A DNA stretch of 46,342 nucleotides from Oceanobacillus massiliensis str. N'diop (GTDB taxonomy: Bacteria > Bacillota > Bacilli > Bacillales > Amphibacillaceae): contig NZ_HE610977.1 in the NCBI RefSeq assembly GCF_000285495.1, forward strand, positions 719,846 through 766,187, given 5' to 3'. Positions 35,867 to 45,097 of the stretch are shown piece by piece; positions within the stretch are counted from its first letter, which is position 1; every line of letters starts with the position of its first letter. Below the pieces are notes generated by a model. It was not told the DNA's origin. It did not search any database and saw nothing but the letters and a program-made list of their open reading frames with translations. Position numbers and translations under genes: made by a program.

Positions 35867-37354
35867 CTATTGCTCCGCAAGCAATACGGATGGCTGACAA
35901 AAAGATGGTGCCGCTCGATGATGGGTTCCCTGCTCAAAGGAATAGGCTATTTCAAGCAATGCTGGTTCCGTAAAGGCACTGGATGTAAACGTTATGCCAA
36001 CTGGTTCACCTTCAGCTGAAAACCCTGCCGGTACCGTTATCGATGGGTACCCCGCTTTGGCCGCAATGGACGATCCATAATAGCTCGGAAAGACAATTGC
36101 ATCCAAATCATGGACCTTTCGTACAGCATCAATCCCATTTTCCCTTGATTGAAAGCCATCCTTCAATAAGCTATCCAGATAAACCGCTTCAGTAAGATTA
36201 CCACTCGATGCTCCTGCATCAAGCATTATCTTTTGACCATACTTCAGGGCTTTTTCCCCAATCTCTTCATTTTTGCGAATAACATCTTCAATGGAATGGA
36301 TTCCGTGCTTTGAATCTATTGTATTTAAATAGGCATTCAAGTCACTTTTGAATTCATATAACATGACATTCATATCCCATTCTTCATCTGCAGAAGGTAT
36401 TTGAATAGGATCGATTACGATTGCTCCAAGTTCTCTTATTTCTTCAATTGCCTTGTCTATAACCTGAACCATCGATTCACTTAAGTTATCGAAATAAGGG
36501 CTGCGGGCTACTCCTATTTTCTTCCCCTTCAAACCATCTTTCAAAAGATAGGAAGTGAAATCAATGTGGGTAAGTTCATTGCTAAGGGTGACCTGGTCCT
36601 TTTGATCTTCCCCTTGCAGGACATTCAGCAATAATGCCGCATCCTTTACTGTTCTTGCCATTGGTCCTGCAGTATCTTGTGTATGTGAGATAGGGATAAT
36701 TCCTGAACGGCTGATCAGACCGATTGTAGGTTTAATTCCAACCAATGCATTTTGGCTTGCAGGGCTTAAGATTGATCCAGAAGTTTCCGTACCAACGGAG
36801 GCTGCCGCCAAACTGGCTGCGATAGCCGCACCAGATCCCGAACTTGACCCTCCTACTGTAAAATCTTTACCATATGGATTGACGACCTGACCACCTCTTG
36901 AACTGTAGCCAGATGGCATATTCTCAGCGATGAAATTTGCCCATTCTGTCAGATTGGTTTTCCCTAGTATAATACCCCCCGCCTTCCGGATTGCTTTTAC
37001 GACAGTAGCATCTTCCTTCGCATAGGATTCTGCCAAGACAAGGGAGCCTGCACTTGTATGCATTCTATCTGCGGTATCAATGTTATCCTTAATTAATATG
37101 GGTATACCGTGCAACGGACCACGGATTCCTTTGGTTTTCCTTTCGTAATCAAGGGCTGCTGCTATCTGAAGTGCTTCCGGATTGATTTCAAGAATCGAAT
37201 TAATTGCCGGTCCGGATTTATCATAAGCTGCGATTCTATGTAGATACATATAGACTAACTCTTTAGACGTTACTTGATATGCAGTTAATTTTTGCTGTAT
37301 TTCATCAATGTTTGCTTCGATTAGCCAATCGGACTCCAACTGTGTGCGCTTCAT
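35867..37354 (-). CDS. Amidase-signature family amidase
   Basis: 495 residues. The Ser-cisSer-Lys triad is intact: Lys in GIPILIKDNIDT (about 88), the Gly/Ser-rich GGSSSGSGAAIA (cis-Ser near 168), and nucleophile Ser in GTETSGSI (about 192). The length and C-terminal block YPSITVPAGFSAEGEPVGITF fit free-standing amidases rather than GatA, and no gatB or gatC is adjacent. It hydrolyses an amide of unknown structure. GAGGGG precedes the ATG. Confidence 0.9.
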   Translation of the reverse strand: MKRTQLESDWLIEANIDEIQQKLTAYQVTSKELVYMYLHRIAAYDKSGPAINSILEINPEALQIAAALDYERKTKGIRGPLHGIPILIKDNIDTADRMHTSAGSLVLAESYAKEDATVVKAIRKAGGIILGKTNLTEWANFIAENMPSGYSSRGGQVVNPYGKDFTVGGSSSGSGAAIAASLAAASVGTETSGSILSPASQNALVGIKPTIGLISRSGIIPISHTQDTAGPMARTVKDAALLLNVLQGEDQKDQVTLSNELTHIDFTSYLLKDGLKGKKIGVARSPYFDNLSESMVQVIDKAIEEIRELGAIVIDPIQIPSADEEWDMNVMLYEFKSDLNAYLNTIDSKHGIHSIEDVIRKNEEIGEKALKYGQKIMLDAGASSGNLTEAVYLDSLLKDGFQSRENGIDAVRKVHDLDAIVFPSYYGSSIAAKAGYPSITVPAGFSAEGEPVGITFTSSAFTEPALLEIAYSFEQGTHHRAAPSFCQPSVLLAEQ

Positions 37355-37493
37355 AACATTCCCCTCTCATCAATGAATTTAGAAAGCCATCGATTTCAAC
37401 ATATACCTTTAATTATATATTTTAAAATTTTTCCGTCAATTCACTGTGCTTTTAGCTTGGCTAATTTTTGGTTAACCTTTTATTAGCATTCTA

Positions 37494-37712
37494 TTAGCTT
37501 AATCGAGCTAACGCTTCTTTTAATTGAAGCAATTCTTCTGCGGTAAGTGTAACTCCTTTACCCATCTTCTCCTTCTCGGGGGCCCAGTCTCTTAGATCTT
37601 ACTTAGGATCCCTCCCATTCCAGCTAATTAAATTCAACTCCTTGGTCCATCCTTTCGGGGATTCAGAAAGGACAGCAACTGCTTCCACGATTTCATACTT
37701 AAGATCTGCCAT
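37494..37712 (-). pseudogene. ydbC: ydbC (PC4-like) gene with an internal stop
   Basis: Reads as a full 72-codon YdbC/PC4-family protein (LKYEIVEAVAVLSESPKGWT at the start, MGKGVTLTAEELLQL near the end) except for TAA at codon 38 (37599-37601), where a Tyr codon (TAT/TAC) is expected in RDPK-Y-DLRDW. The ribosome binding site AAAAGGAG is intact. The family binds single-stranded DNA/RNA. One base change, or a sequencing error, would explain it. Confidence 0.75.
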
Positions 37713-37933
37713 TATCAATCGACTCCTTTTCGATATTGTAAGTTAATTTCTATAATTAATCAAAAAAACGATTTACTCTAGAGTTAGAGTTTACAATGAA
37801 TGAACGATACAGGTTTATAAATTCACACAGTATATGGCAGCCATACTTCCTGTTATTAATCTGGTATATTTGTAAATCTTTCTTTCAACATAACATATGC
37901 TACTTTATAAACTTTTTACGGGAGTGCAGGTTG

Positions 37934-38188
37934 ATGAATAATTCACAGAATAGAATCCCCTCCGTTGTTGGCGATAAGCTAATATATTATGGTGGAATGA
38001 TCTCTACAATCGGAAGTGTCATTTCATTCGTCGGCTCAACCATCATATATGAGAATGATATTATAGGAAGAAATCAAAGCGGGCTTGAAGAAACCGATAG
38101 GGCTCTTCAGTTTGAACAAATGCAAAAGCAAATAGATGAAATGCAAAGGAAAATTGACCAGATACAGAACGGGAGAAGTCCTATATAA
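37934..38188 (+). CDS. Small protein with one hydrophobic segment and C-terminal coiled coil
   Basis: 84 residues from the ATG at 37934; a GGGAG lies about ten bases upstream. The frame is open further (to 37796), but that part is AT-rich and unlike protein. One glycine-rich membrane span (about 18-38) is followed by a heptad-like helix (FEQMQKQIDEMQRKIDQIQN). No family recognised with certainty. Confidence 0.6.
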   Translation: MNNSQNRIPSVVGDKLIYYGGMISTIGSVISFVGSTIIYENDIIGRNQSGLEETDRALQFEQMQKQIDEMQRKIDQIQNGRSPI

Positions 38189-38207
38189 AATTATAGATTT
38201 CCCCTGT

Positions 38208-38849
38208 TCATTCCAATCTTTGGTCACAAATGGAATGAAGTGGGCAGCCCTTGCAGATTGGACTGGACTTACAGTGGACTTTTGCATGTTCGACGAGTAG
38301 TGCATGATACTCATTATACTGTTGCAGATGACTTGGTAATTGCTTTTCTACATCTAATCGAAACCCATCATAGGCTGTGGGCATATCATAACCGATTCTG
38401 TAGAAGATTCTCCTTGCGTACGCATCAACGACAAATATCGGCTTGTCAAACGCATACAAAAGCATAACATCTGCAGTCTCTTTGCCAATCCCATTCACTT
38501 TCAAAAGTTCGTATCTTAATTGATTACTGTCCATCTTTTTGATTTCTTCTATATTGTAATGGTACCGTTTAAACCAATTCATAAATGCTTTAATTCGCTT
38601 TGCTTTTATATTAAAATAGCCGCTTGATCTTATTAACTGTGCAAGCTCATCGATAGAAAGTTCTTCAATTAATTCAGGCCTTAGATAGGGTCTTAATTGC
38701 AATAATGCCTTGTCCACGTTCTTCCAATTTGTATTCTGCACCAGTATGGAACCAATCATCATTTCAAACGGACTGTCTGCAGGCCACCAGTTTTGAGGAC
38801 CATAATATTCATATAGTTTTTCATAGATGGATTGGAAGTTCTGCTGCAT
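38208..38849 (-). CDS. Endonuclease III-like HhH-GPD DNA glycosylase
   Basis: 213 residues. The helix-hairpin-helix LKVNGIGKETADVML, the catalytic Asp in VVDAYARR and a four-cysteine iron-sulfur loop (CKSSPICKGCPLHSIC) are present. The catalytic Lys of Nth (in GRKTAN) is Glu here (GKETAD), so this should be a monofunctional glycosylase, as in the MagIII-type 3-methyladenine enzymes, not a lyase. The first cysteine spacing is five residues instead of six. It probably repairs alkylated bases. Confidence 0.82.
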   Translation of the reverse strand: MQQNFQSIYEKLYEYYGPQNWWPADSPFEMMIGSILVQNTNWKNVDKALLQLRPYLRPELIEELSIDELAQLIRSSGYFNIKAKRIKAFMNWFKRYHYNIEEIKKMDSNQLRYELLKVNGIGKETADVMLLYAFDKPIFVVDAYARRIFYRIGYDMPTAYDGFRLDVEKQLPSHLQQYNEYHALLVEHAKVHCKSSPICKGCPLHSICDQRLE

Positions 38850-38910
38850 CGGTGTTCCTCCTGTTATATATTGTGTATTGCTGCATGGATAGTGAGGATG
38901 CTTATCCTAT

Positions 38911-38961
38911 TCCCATACTAAATCAAATTCATTCCCATACTAAATCAAATTCATTCCCATA
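38911..38961. repeat. 22-bp tandem repeat, 2.3 copies
   Basis: Units 38911-38932 and 38933-38954 are identical, with a partial third. It lies between the glycosylase gene and the C45 hydrolase gene and contains no gene or obvious hairpin. Confidence 0.85.
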
Positions 38962-39014
38962 ACAGTAAAAATCAAGTAAACTCGTCCTTAACATGTAATT
39001 TGAGGAGAAATAGA

Positions 39015-40052
39015 ATGACGAAGGTTTTTAGTGATATTATACAATTTCGTGGGAATCATTATGAATTCGGATATATGCAAGGTGAATTGCTAAAGGATAC
39101 TCCCATTTTGCCAAATCGCCGAAAGCAATGGGATTCTCGATGGAGGCATTTTCTTTTTGAAGAAAGGGAGGTGCACGCGGCCTTTTCCCAATTCGCTCCA
39201 GGCATCTGGGAAGAGATACATGGTTTAGCTGACGCATTATCTATGGATTTTCAGGATGCCATAAGGGAATTTGGAGGCTATTATTATGAATATGGACGCA
39301 GCGGCTGTTCCATTTTTACGGATTCAGATTATCTGGTACGCAACTATGATAACGACCCCATTTCCTATGAAGGAAGGTATGTCCTTTACCAGCCGACAGA
39401 TCAAGGCTATGCATTTATCGGTCCTTCCATGCAGATAACTGGACGGACAGATGGGATGAATGAGAAGGGACTGGCAATGGGCTATAACTTTGTTAATCGC
39501 AAAAAGTCTGATGATGGATTTCTCTGTAATATGGTAGGGCGTATTGTACTTGAAACCTGTGCAACGGTCGAGGAAGCCGCACTACTCTTGAAGGAAATAC
39601 CGCATCGCCACTCTTTCAGCTATGTGCTGCTCGATCAGACCGGAGTATCTGTTGTCGCTGAGGTTTCCCCTCGTAATGTAAGCATCCGGGAAGCGAATGT
39701 GTGTACCAATCATTTCGAACAATTAACCGAAGAAAACCGTTACCAGATGGATGATTCCATCCGAAGGCAGCAAGTACTGGAAACAAAAGCGGGGCATGGG
39801 TCAAATCCGTATGAAGGTTATCGTTTATTAAACGATACGGACAAGGGAATCTTTTCTAAAAAATATGGAGCGTGGGCGGGTACCATTCATACAACAGCCT
39901 ACCTGCCAAAGGATAGGAAGGCTTGGATAGCACTTGGCGGAGATCGGCGTCCGCTCATCTTGGATTTTGAAAAATGGCTTCAAGGCGAGAAGCTTCATTT
40001 TACAAAAATTAGAGGAGAATTGGACGCAGCGACCGGTTTCATAAACGCCTAA
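39015..40052 (+). CDS. C45-type Ntn hydrolase (acyl-CoA:6-APA acyltransferase-like)
   Basis: 345 residues from the ATG at 39015 (GAGGAG seven bases upstream; the frame opens at a TTG inside that site). The segment GRSGCSIF (Cys about 98) with a following YLVRNYDNDP block is the N-terminal-nucleophile signature of penicillin acyltransferase-like and linear amide hydrolases. Nucleophile exposure would need self-cleavage before this Cys. The substrate is unknown; relatives cleave acyl amides such as N-acyl amino acids or lactones. It converges on a DUF819 gene. Confidence 0.82.
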   Translation: MTKVFSDIIQFRGNHYEFGYMQGELLKDTPILPNRRKQWDSRWRHFLFEEREVHAAFSQFAPGIWEEIHGLADALSMDFQDAIREFGGYYYEYGRSGCSIFTDSDYLVRNYDNDPISYEGRYVLYQPTDQGYAFIGPSMQITGRTDGMNEKGLAMGYNFVNRKKSDDGFLCNMVGRIVLETCATVEEAALLLKEIPHRHSFSYVLLDQTGVSVVAEVSPRNVSIREANVCTNHFEQLTEENRYQMDDSIRRQQVLETKAGHGSNPYEGYRLLNDTDKGIFSKKYGAWAGTIHTTAYLPKDRKAWIALGGDRRPLILDFEKWLQGEKLHFTKIRGELDAATGFINA

Positions 40053-40112
40053 ATCAATACATAAAATAGACGGTCATCCTCATGTGCAAAGACATCAGGG
40101 GATGACGAGACA

Positions 40113-41333
40113 TTAAAATGTGCTGAACCAGTATCCGATTACCGTTCCTGCGTAGTTACCGATAATATAGCCGAGGGTCCCAACGATCAATATGGGTGCT
40201 ACCAGCCTGCTCCATCCTTTTGAAATTGCCATTGCTGCCGCAGTTGTCGGACCACCGATATTGGCATTACTTGCGAGTATAATCTCTTCCAGGTTGAATT
40301 TGAATATCTTGCCAAATACAAACGATGCGATCATATTCATACCTACCATGATTAGAACAAAAACTAGCAATAAAGGTGCGTTTTGCAAAATGATCGGCAA
40401 TGAAGCGGGTACCCCAATCACAACAAAGAATATGTAAATCAAATATGTACCTATCTCCTGGGCACCTTTAATCCGCTCAAAATATCTTGAAAAGACAGTC
40501 ACAGATATAAGCGTTATCGTTGTCAGCATCAGATAATTATCACCAAGTGCTGCATTTAATATATGGAAGATAAAGTTCACGTCGCTCCCTGATGGAATGA
40601 TTGCTGAAAATAATTCCGCAAGCTTGAAGGACACAGCAACCAGTACAAAGGCCGTACCAATTGAAAAAGCAATATCTTTTAAGGAAATCTCCTTCCCTTT
40701 CCAATAGGCAGCAGCTTGATTTTCGTTTCCTTCCCCATTCTGTTCTACTTCATTTATATGCGGTGTGCCAAATTTGCTCCTAAAGAACCGCATTGCCGGC
40801 ATTGCCATTAATGCGAGAAAATATAATGCCATCATCATATTGTCCGCTACTACAGTAGATGAAACGACTTCTCCCGGCGTTTCAAAACGAGCAGATAATG
40901 CTGCCAGGTTAACACTTCCCCCAATATAAGATCCTGTCATCATACCGCCAATCTTATCGAGACCCGGAATGATATCCTTCAATAAAAAAAATCCGACAAT
41001 AGCTCCAAAAACTGTGCCGATTGAACTAAGCAGGAACATAATAAGAAGCCGACCGCTCTCATTCCAGATTTTCAAAATATTGGATTGAAAAAGCAACAGT
41101 GGCAGGGCCAATGGAACAACATAACTCCAAACGGCATCATATACCGGCGCTGCTGTCGGTATAATGTTAAGATTTGCCAGAAGCATCGCTCCAACCAAGG
41201 CTATAATCGCTCCGGATAATTTAGATGCCCAGCTATACTTCTGTTCCAGATGAATGCTGACAGCTGCCCAACCAGCAAGAAAAGCCCATAACAACCATGT
41301 ATCATCTGTTTGTATAAGAGAAAATAAATACAT
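40113..41333 (-). CDS. DUF819 family membrane protein (YjcL-like)
   Basis: 406 residues from the ATG at 41333 (GAGGTGGG five bases upstream; the frame is open nine codons further). About ten to twelve membrane spans; GGMMTGSYIGGSVNLAALS and ASNANIGGPTTAAAMA are the repeated core motifs of this family, the same pattern that marks inverted-repeat transporters. The function is unestablished. In related genomes such genes are often near dipeptide or amino acid metabolism; here the convergent neighbour is a C45 hydrolase. Confidence 0.85.
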   Translation of the reverse strand: MYLFSLIQTDDTWLLWAFLAGWAAVSIHLEQKYSWASKLSGAIIALVGAMLLANLNIIPTAAPVYDAVWSYVVPLALPLLLFQSNILKIWNESGRLLIMFLLSSIGTVFGAIVGFFLLKDIIPGLDKIGGMMTGSYIGGSVNLAALSARFETPGEVVSSTVVADNMMMALYFLALMAMPAMRFFRSKFGTPHINEVEQNGEGNENQAAAYWKGKEISLKDIAFSIGTAFVLVAVSFKLAELFSAIIPSGSDVNFIFHILNAALGDNYLMLTTITLISVTVFSRYFERIKGAQEIGTYLIYIFFVVIGVPASLPIILQNAPLLLVFVLIMVGMNMIASFVFGKIFKFNLEEIILASNANIGGPTTAAAMAISKGWSRLVAPILIVGTLGYIIGNYAGTVIGYWFSTF

Positions 41334-41587
41334 CAATTCCCACCTCATCCATTTTTTCAACGTTCCTGCTACTTGGACGCATCTTTAATCCGTTTAAATA
41401 TATTTTTTAATTATACAGAAAAATAGATTCCACCTCAAATTAAATTAAGGAAATACTAATTAAGGGTAGTGATTTCATTCTAAGTCAAAAGCTTTACATC
41501 TATATCTAAAAGGATTATTCTTTTAATATCAAAGAGAAATTAATGCAAGAAATAAATATCGCTTTATACAGCAAGGAGGAACCATTA

Positions 41588-42394
41588 ATGACAATGAAAA
41601 AAACATTAACACTAGCAGGATCTGACGCAAGCGGAGGAGCAGGTATCGCAGCTGATCTTAAAACATTCCAGGAGCTCGATGTATATGGAATGACCGCCCT
41701 TACTTCTATCGTAACGATGAATCCTGAGGGATGGGGACATAATGTAACACCGATCGATGCAGATGTAGTAGAACAACAATTGGATACAATCTTATCTGTT
41801 GGTGTGGATGCAATGAAATCAGGTATGCTTGGTTCTGTAGATATTATTAAGCTCGGCGCTAAAAAAATCGACGAATATAATATTGATCAATATGTACTCG
41901 ATCCAGTCATGGTTTGCAAAGGTGAAGATGAAGTGCTTCAGCCTGAGAATACCGATGCAATGCGTGAATATCTGCTTCCACGTGCTTTAGTAACTACGCC
42001 AAACCTTTTTGAAGCCGGACAATTAGCCAAAACTGGCCCACTGAAAACCATTGATGACATGAAAAAAGCAGCAGTTAAAATTCATGAGCTCGGAGCTGAA
42101 AATGTTGTTATCAAGGGCGGTAAAGCGCTTGACCATGAGAAAGCCATTGATTTGTTCTACGACGGAAAAGACTTCGAGATTCTGGAACGCGATAAAGTGG
42201 ATACAACTTATAACCATGGAGCAGGCTGTACATTTGCCGCAGCTATCACCGCAAACCTCGCACAAGGTAAATCGGTAAAAGAATCTGTACTGGTCGCAAA
42301 AGATTTTGTCACTGCAGCAATTGCAAATGGCTGGAAACTGAACCAATATGTTGGTCCGGTCATGCATGGTGCATATAACAAAGTAACAAACTAA
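41588..42394 (+). CDS. pdxK: Pyridoxine/pyridoxal/pyridoxamine kinase
   Basis: 268 residues, close to B. subtilis PdxK (271). AGSDASGGAGIAADLKTFQE (about 9-28) and HGAGCTFAAAITANL are the ThiD/PdxK-type ribokinase-fold motifs. It phosphorylates B6 vitamers to their 5'-phosphates. The ATG at 41588 has AAGGAGG eight bases upstream; the frame opens 15 codons earlier without a site. HMP kinase activity (ThiD) is the alternative but thi genes are absent. Confidence 0.9.
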   Translation: MTMKKTLTLAGSDASGGAGIAADLKTFQELDVYGMTALTSIVTMNPEGWGHNVTPIDADVVEQQLDTILSVGVDAMKSGMLGSVDIIKLGAKKIDEYNIDQYVLDPVMVCKGEDEVLQPENTDAMREYLLPRALVTTPNLFEAGQLAKTGPLKTIDDMKKAAVKIHELGAENVVIKGGKALDHEKAIDLFYDGKDFEILERDKVDTTYNHGAGCTFAAAITANLAQGKSVKESVLVAKDFVTAAIANGWKLNQYVGPVMHGAYNKVTN

Positions 42395-42407
42395 ACCTTT
42401 TTCTTTC

Positions 42408-42444
42408 ACCCTTGGACAGCCAGCTCTGCTGCCAAGGGTTTTAT
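42408..42444 (+). terminator. Terminator of pdxK
   Basis: ACCCTTGG/CCAAGGGT stem with an inner CAGC/GCTG pair, followed by TTTTATT. Confidence 0.85.
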
Positions 42445-42486
42445 TATGGCTTTTTCATTATCATCTTTCCCCTAGCTTCACTTCAT

Positions 42487-42527
42487 AAAAATGGAGCAAT
42501 CCCTAGCGATGCTTTTAGGACTGCTCC
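42487..42527 (-). terminator. Terminator of the MFS gene
   Basis: GGAGCA/TGCTCC stem extended by TCC/GGA, followed by five Ts on the minus strand. Confidence 0.7.
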
Positions 42528-42538
42528 TCATCTTTTCC

Positions 42539-43944
42539 TTACTTTATTTTAATTCCTCTGCCTGATTCTCTGTCCTTTAAAAAGAAAGATAGTGCAAGTC
42601 CGACAATAGCGATAACTCCAGCCACCATAAAGGATATATTTACACCATGAATCATTCCCAGCACACCTTCTTCAGGGATTGCTGCAGTAGTCATGATGGT
42701 AATTGGCAATGCCGTTCCAATCGCACCTGAAACTTGACGAAGTGTATTGTTAACTGCTGTTCCATGTGCCATCAATTCCATTGGAAGTACATTTAAACCG
42801 GCAGTTGTTACTGGCATCATTGCCATGGCGACACCTAGCATTCTGATTGCATGAACAGCTGAGATATACATAAATGATGTTTCCTCTGTCAGAAACGCAA
42901 ACATGAAGGTTGTTACAACAATTAACCCCAAACCGATAATCGCCAAATATTTTGCTCCATATAAATCAAACAGCTTCCCTGAAAATGGATTCATAATTCC
43001 TTGCAGAACAGCCCCGGCCAGGAGTGCCAGACCAGATTCAAATGCAGAGAATCCGAGCATCGTTTGCATGTATAGCGGCAGCATGACTGCTGCTCCTATC
43101 ATCACCATAAAAGTAATCATTCCAAGGATAGTTGAGATCGTAAAAACTTTGTACTTAAATACTCTGAATTCCAGGATTGGCTGTTTCAAATTAAACTGTC
43201 TTAAAACAAACCATAATATCATCATTGCTCCAACAACCATGGAAATGATTACTTGTCCGCTTGACCAGCCAGCACTGCCGGCAATGCTGAATCCGTAAAG
43301 CAACCCGCCAAATCCCAGTGTCGACAATATGATTGATAGTAAATCCAGCTTAGGAAATGTTCGTGTAGTAATATTTTTCAGAATACGTAAGCAATAATAA
43401 TATCAATTATTGCGATAGGTAAAATCATAAAAAATAACGTTCTCCACGGAAAATGTTCAACAATATAACCTGATAAGGTTGGTCCAATTGCTGGCGCAAA
43501 TGAAATTACCAGTCCAAATAATCCCATTGCAGTACCGCGTTTTTCAATAGGATAGATCAACATCAGAATCGTCTGCATTAAGGGCATAATAATACCAGCA
43601 CCTGCCGCTTGAAGAATCCTCCCAGACAGCAGAAATGTAAAGCTAGGAGCAATCGCACATACAAGAGTTCCCGCAGTAAATAGAGCCATTGCCGTCAGAA
43701 AGAGGCTTCGTGTTGTATAAGTTCCAATAAGAAACGCTGTAATGGGTATCATAATTCCGTTTACAAGCATAAATATGGATTGTAGCCATTGGACTGTATT
43801 GGCATCCAAATGTAAATCGTCCATTATGTGAGGCAGTGCTGTCCCTAATAATGTCTGATTTAATATCGCCACAAAAGCCCCCGATATGAGCACGAGCATG
43901 ATAGGTGTTCTCTTTATAGGCGCTTCTGAACCTACTGTATTCAT
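42539..43944 (-). pseudogene. EmrB/LmrB-type MFS drug exporter broken by a one-base deletion
   Basis: Two frames together make a complete 14-span DHA2-family exporter of about 468 residues. The first (43944-43378, 188 residues) ends ILPIAIIDIIIAYVF at TGA 43378-43380. The second frame continues at once, KNITTRTFPKLDLLSIILSTLGFGGLLYGF, and runs to 42539. Restoring one C (TTC-TG to TTC-CTG) rejoins them as YVF-LKN. Such pumps expel toxic hydrophobic compounds. AGAAGGGA precedes the ATG. Without repair the product is half a transporter. Confidence 0.85.
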
Positions 43945-44075
43945 AGTTTTCCCTTCTTTCTATTGCATTGCTACCGAATATATTGCATTGAAAAACAATA
44001 TTTTCAGCACATTGAGATCAAAATCCAATCTTTATGTAAGTTTTATTTACATAAATTATTATATTTTTTAATTAA

Positions 44076-44092
44076 TGTTAGATAATCTAACA
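44076..44092. promoter_or_regulatory. TnrA/GlnR-type box
   Basis: TGTTAGATAATCTAACA is a perfect palindrome and a perfect match to TGTNA-N7-TNACA. Its centre lies 50 bp upstream of the start predicted from the promoter at 44099-44127, the standard place for TnrA activation. Confidence 0.75.
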
Positions 44093-44098
44093 GTATAG

Positions 44099-44127
44099 AT
44101 GACAAATAATTCAAATTAATTTAAAAT
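44099..44127 (+). promoter_or_regulatory. Promoter downstream of the TnrA box
   Basis: ATGACA (44099-44104), 17-bp spacer, TAAAAT (44122-44127), expected start near 44134. It leads into the fbpA-like gene and tnrA. Confidence 0.6.
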
Positions 44128-44240
44128 AACCAATAACAATTAATCCATGGACAGTACTGCTAATGTTTGCCGCACCCTTTGCATTTCTCAAATATACCGG
44201 TTCAACATTAAACTTTATTGGATACTGGAGGTGCTGGTTG

Positions 44241-44405
44241 ATGAACAATCAACTTCGACACGCTGTTGAGGAAGCGAAAAAGTTTTATATCCAAAAACTT
44301 TCTGATGCAGGTATATTAAGTAAAACCGATGAAGATTATACATTGATTCCATTAAGTGAGCTGGAAAATATGTATAAAAGCCACAAACAGATAGAAGAGA
44401 CCTAA
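44241..44405 (+). CDS. FbpA-like small protein
   Basis: 54 residues from the ATG at 44241 (GGAGGTG about seven bases upstream; the frame is open to 44163 without a site). LRHAVEEAKKFYIQKLSDAGIL and YTLIPLSELENMYK resemble the Fur-regulated basic protein A family, thought to help a small RNA spare iron. Here it sits behind a TnrA box and directly upstream of tnrA, so nitrogen control is more likely than iron control; no clear Fur box is seen. In B. subtilis small genes (ykzB-ykoL) also neighbour tnrA. Confidence 0.65.
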   Translation: MNNQLRHAVEEAKKFYIQKLSDAGILSKTDEDYTLIPLSELENMYKSHKQIEET

Positions 44406-44521
44406 TTATGATTATTTTCCATCTAGTAATAGGGAAACAGGAATGGAATCCTATATTACTTCCAACCTAAACAGAAATAAACTAGAAATCTTAAAAATGA
44501 GAGTCGAGGGAGAAGGATATT

Positions 44522-44836
44522 TTGGCTTCATATAGAGATAAGAAAGTAATTACAATTGGCATTGTACATGAGTTAACCGGATTATCAGAAAGAAGAATAC
44601 GTTATTATGAAGAGCGCGGTCTTATCTTTCCGGAAAGAACCACACGCGGTACAAGAAAATATTCCTTTTCAGATATTGAACTGCTTATTAAAATAGCCAA
44701 TAAACGTGAGGAAGGTGTCCAAACGAATGAAATTAAAAAGGATATGTTAAACGAAAGAAAGAAAAAAGCCATCCACGAAGGTATTATCCAAGGTCAAATA
44801 AACGCCCATTTCAAGAGCACCAATAGGCAAGTATAA
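44522..44836 (+). CDS. tnrA: Nitrogen-metabolism regulator TnrA (MerR family)
   Basis: 104 residues from a TTG with GGGAGAAGG upstream. The MerR helix-turn-helix ([24 protein letters not shown]), the [16 protein letters not shown] wing and the C-terminal GQINAHF element, which in TnrA contacts feedback-inhibited glutamine synthetase, are all present. The short C-terminus separates it from GlnR. It activates nitrogen-scavenging genes when glutamine is low. A TnrA box with a promoter at the right spacing lies about 430 bp upstream, ahead of the fbpA-like gene, pointing to autoregulation. Confidence 0.9.
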   Translation: MASYRDKKVITIGIVHELTGLSERRIRYYEERGLIFPERTTRGTRKYSFSDIELLIKIANKREEGVQTNEIKKDMLNERKKKAIHEGIIQGQINAHFKSTNRQV

Positions 44837-45097
44837 GATTGTACTGCATTCCTATGCTTTTGAGAGAGCAGGAACAACCTTTATTTTATATTACTCCCCC
44901 CGAAATAACTCTAAATGAAACGAAGGCTTTCCTTGTCATAATAGTCTTTGTTTCTCTCCTCTTTTCATACCCTTTTCCAGTTTAATAAAACATATAAAAG
45001 GACCCTGCATTTGCAGACTTCTTCAAATCGTTTGTGTTTACTTCAAAGCTATATTGGTAATATTACTAAATAGAATACAACTTGAGAGGTGAACAGA

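Noticed and set aside
38911-38961. Possible CRISPR-like repeats
   Set aside because: Only about two direct 22-bp units without spacers; this is a simple tandem duplication.
40073-40109. GTCATCC/GGGATGAC hairpin between the C45 and DUF819 genes
   Set aside because: No T run on either strand, so I do not call it a terminator, though it may still affect transcript ends.
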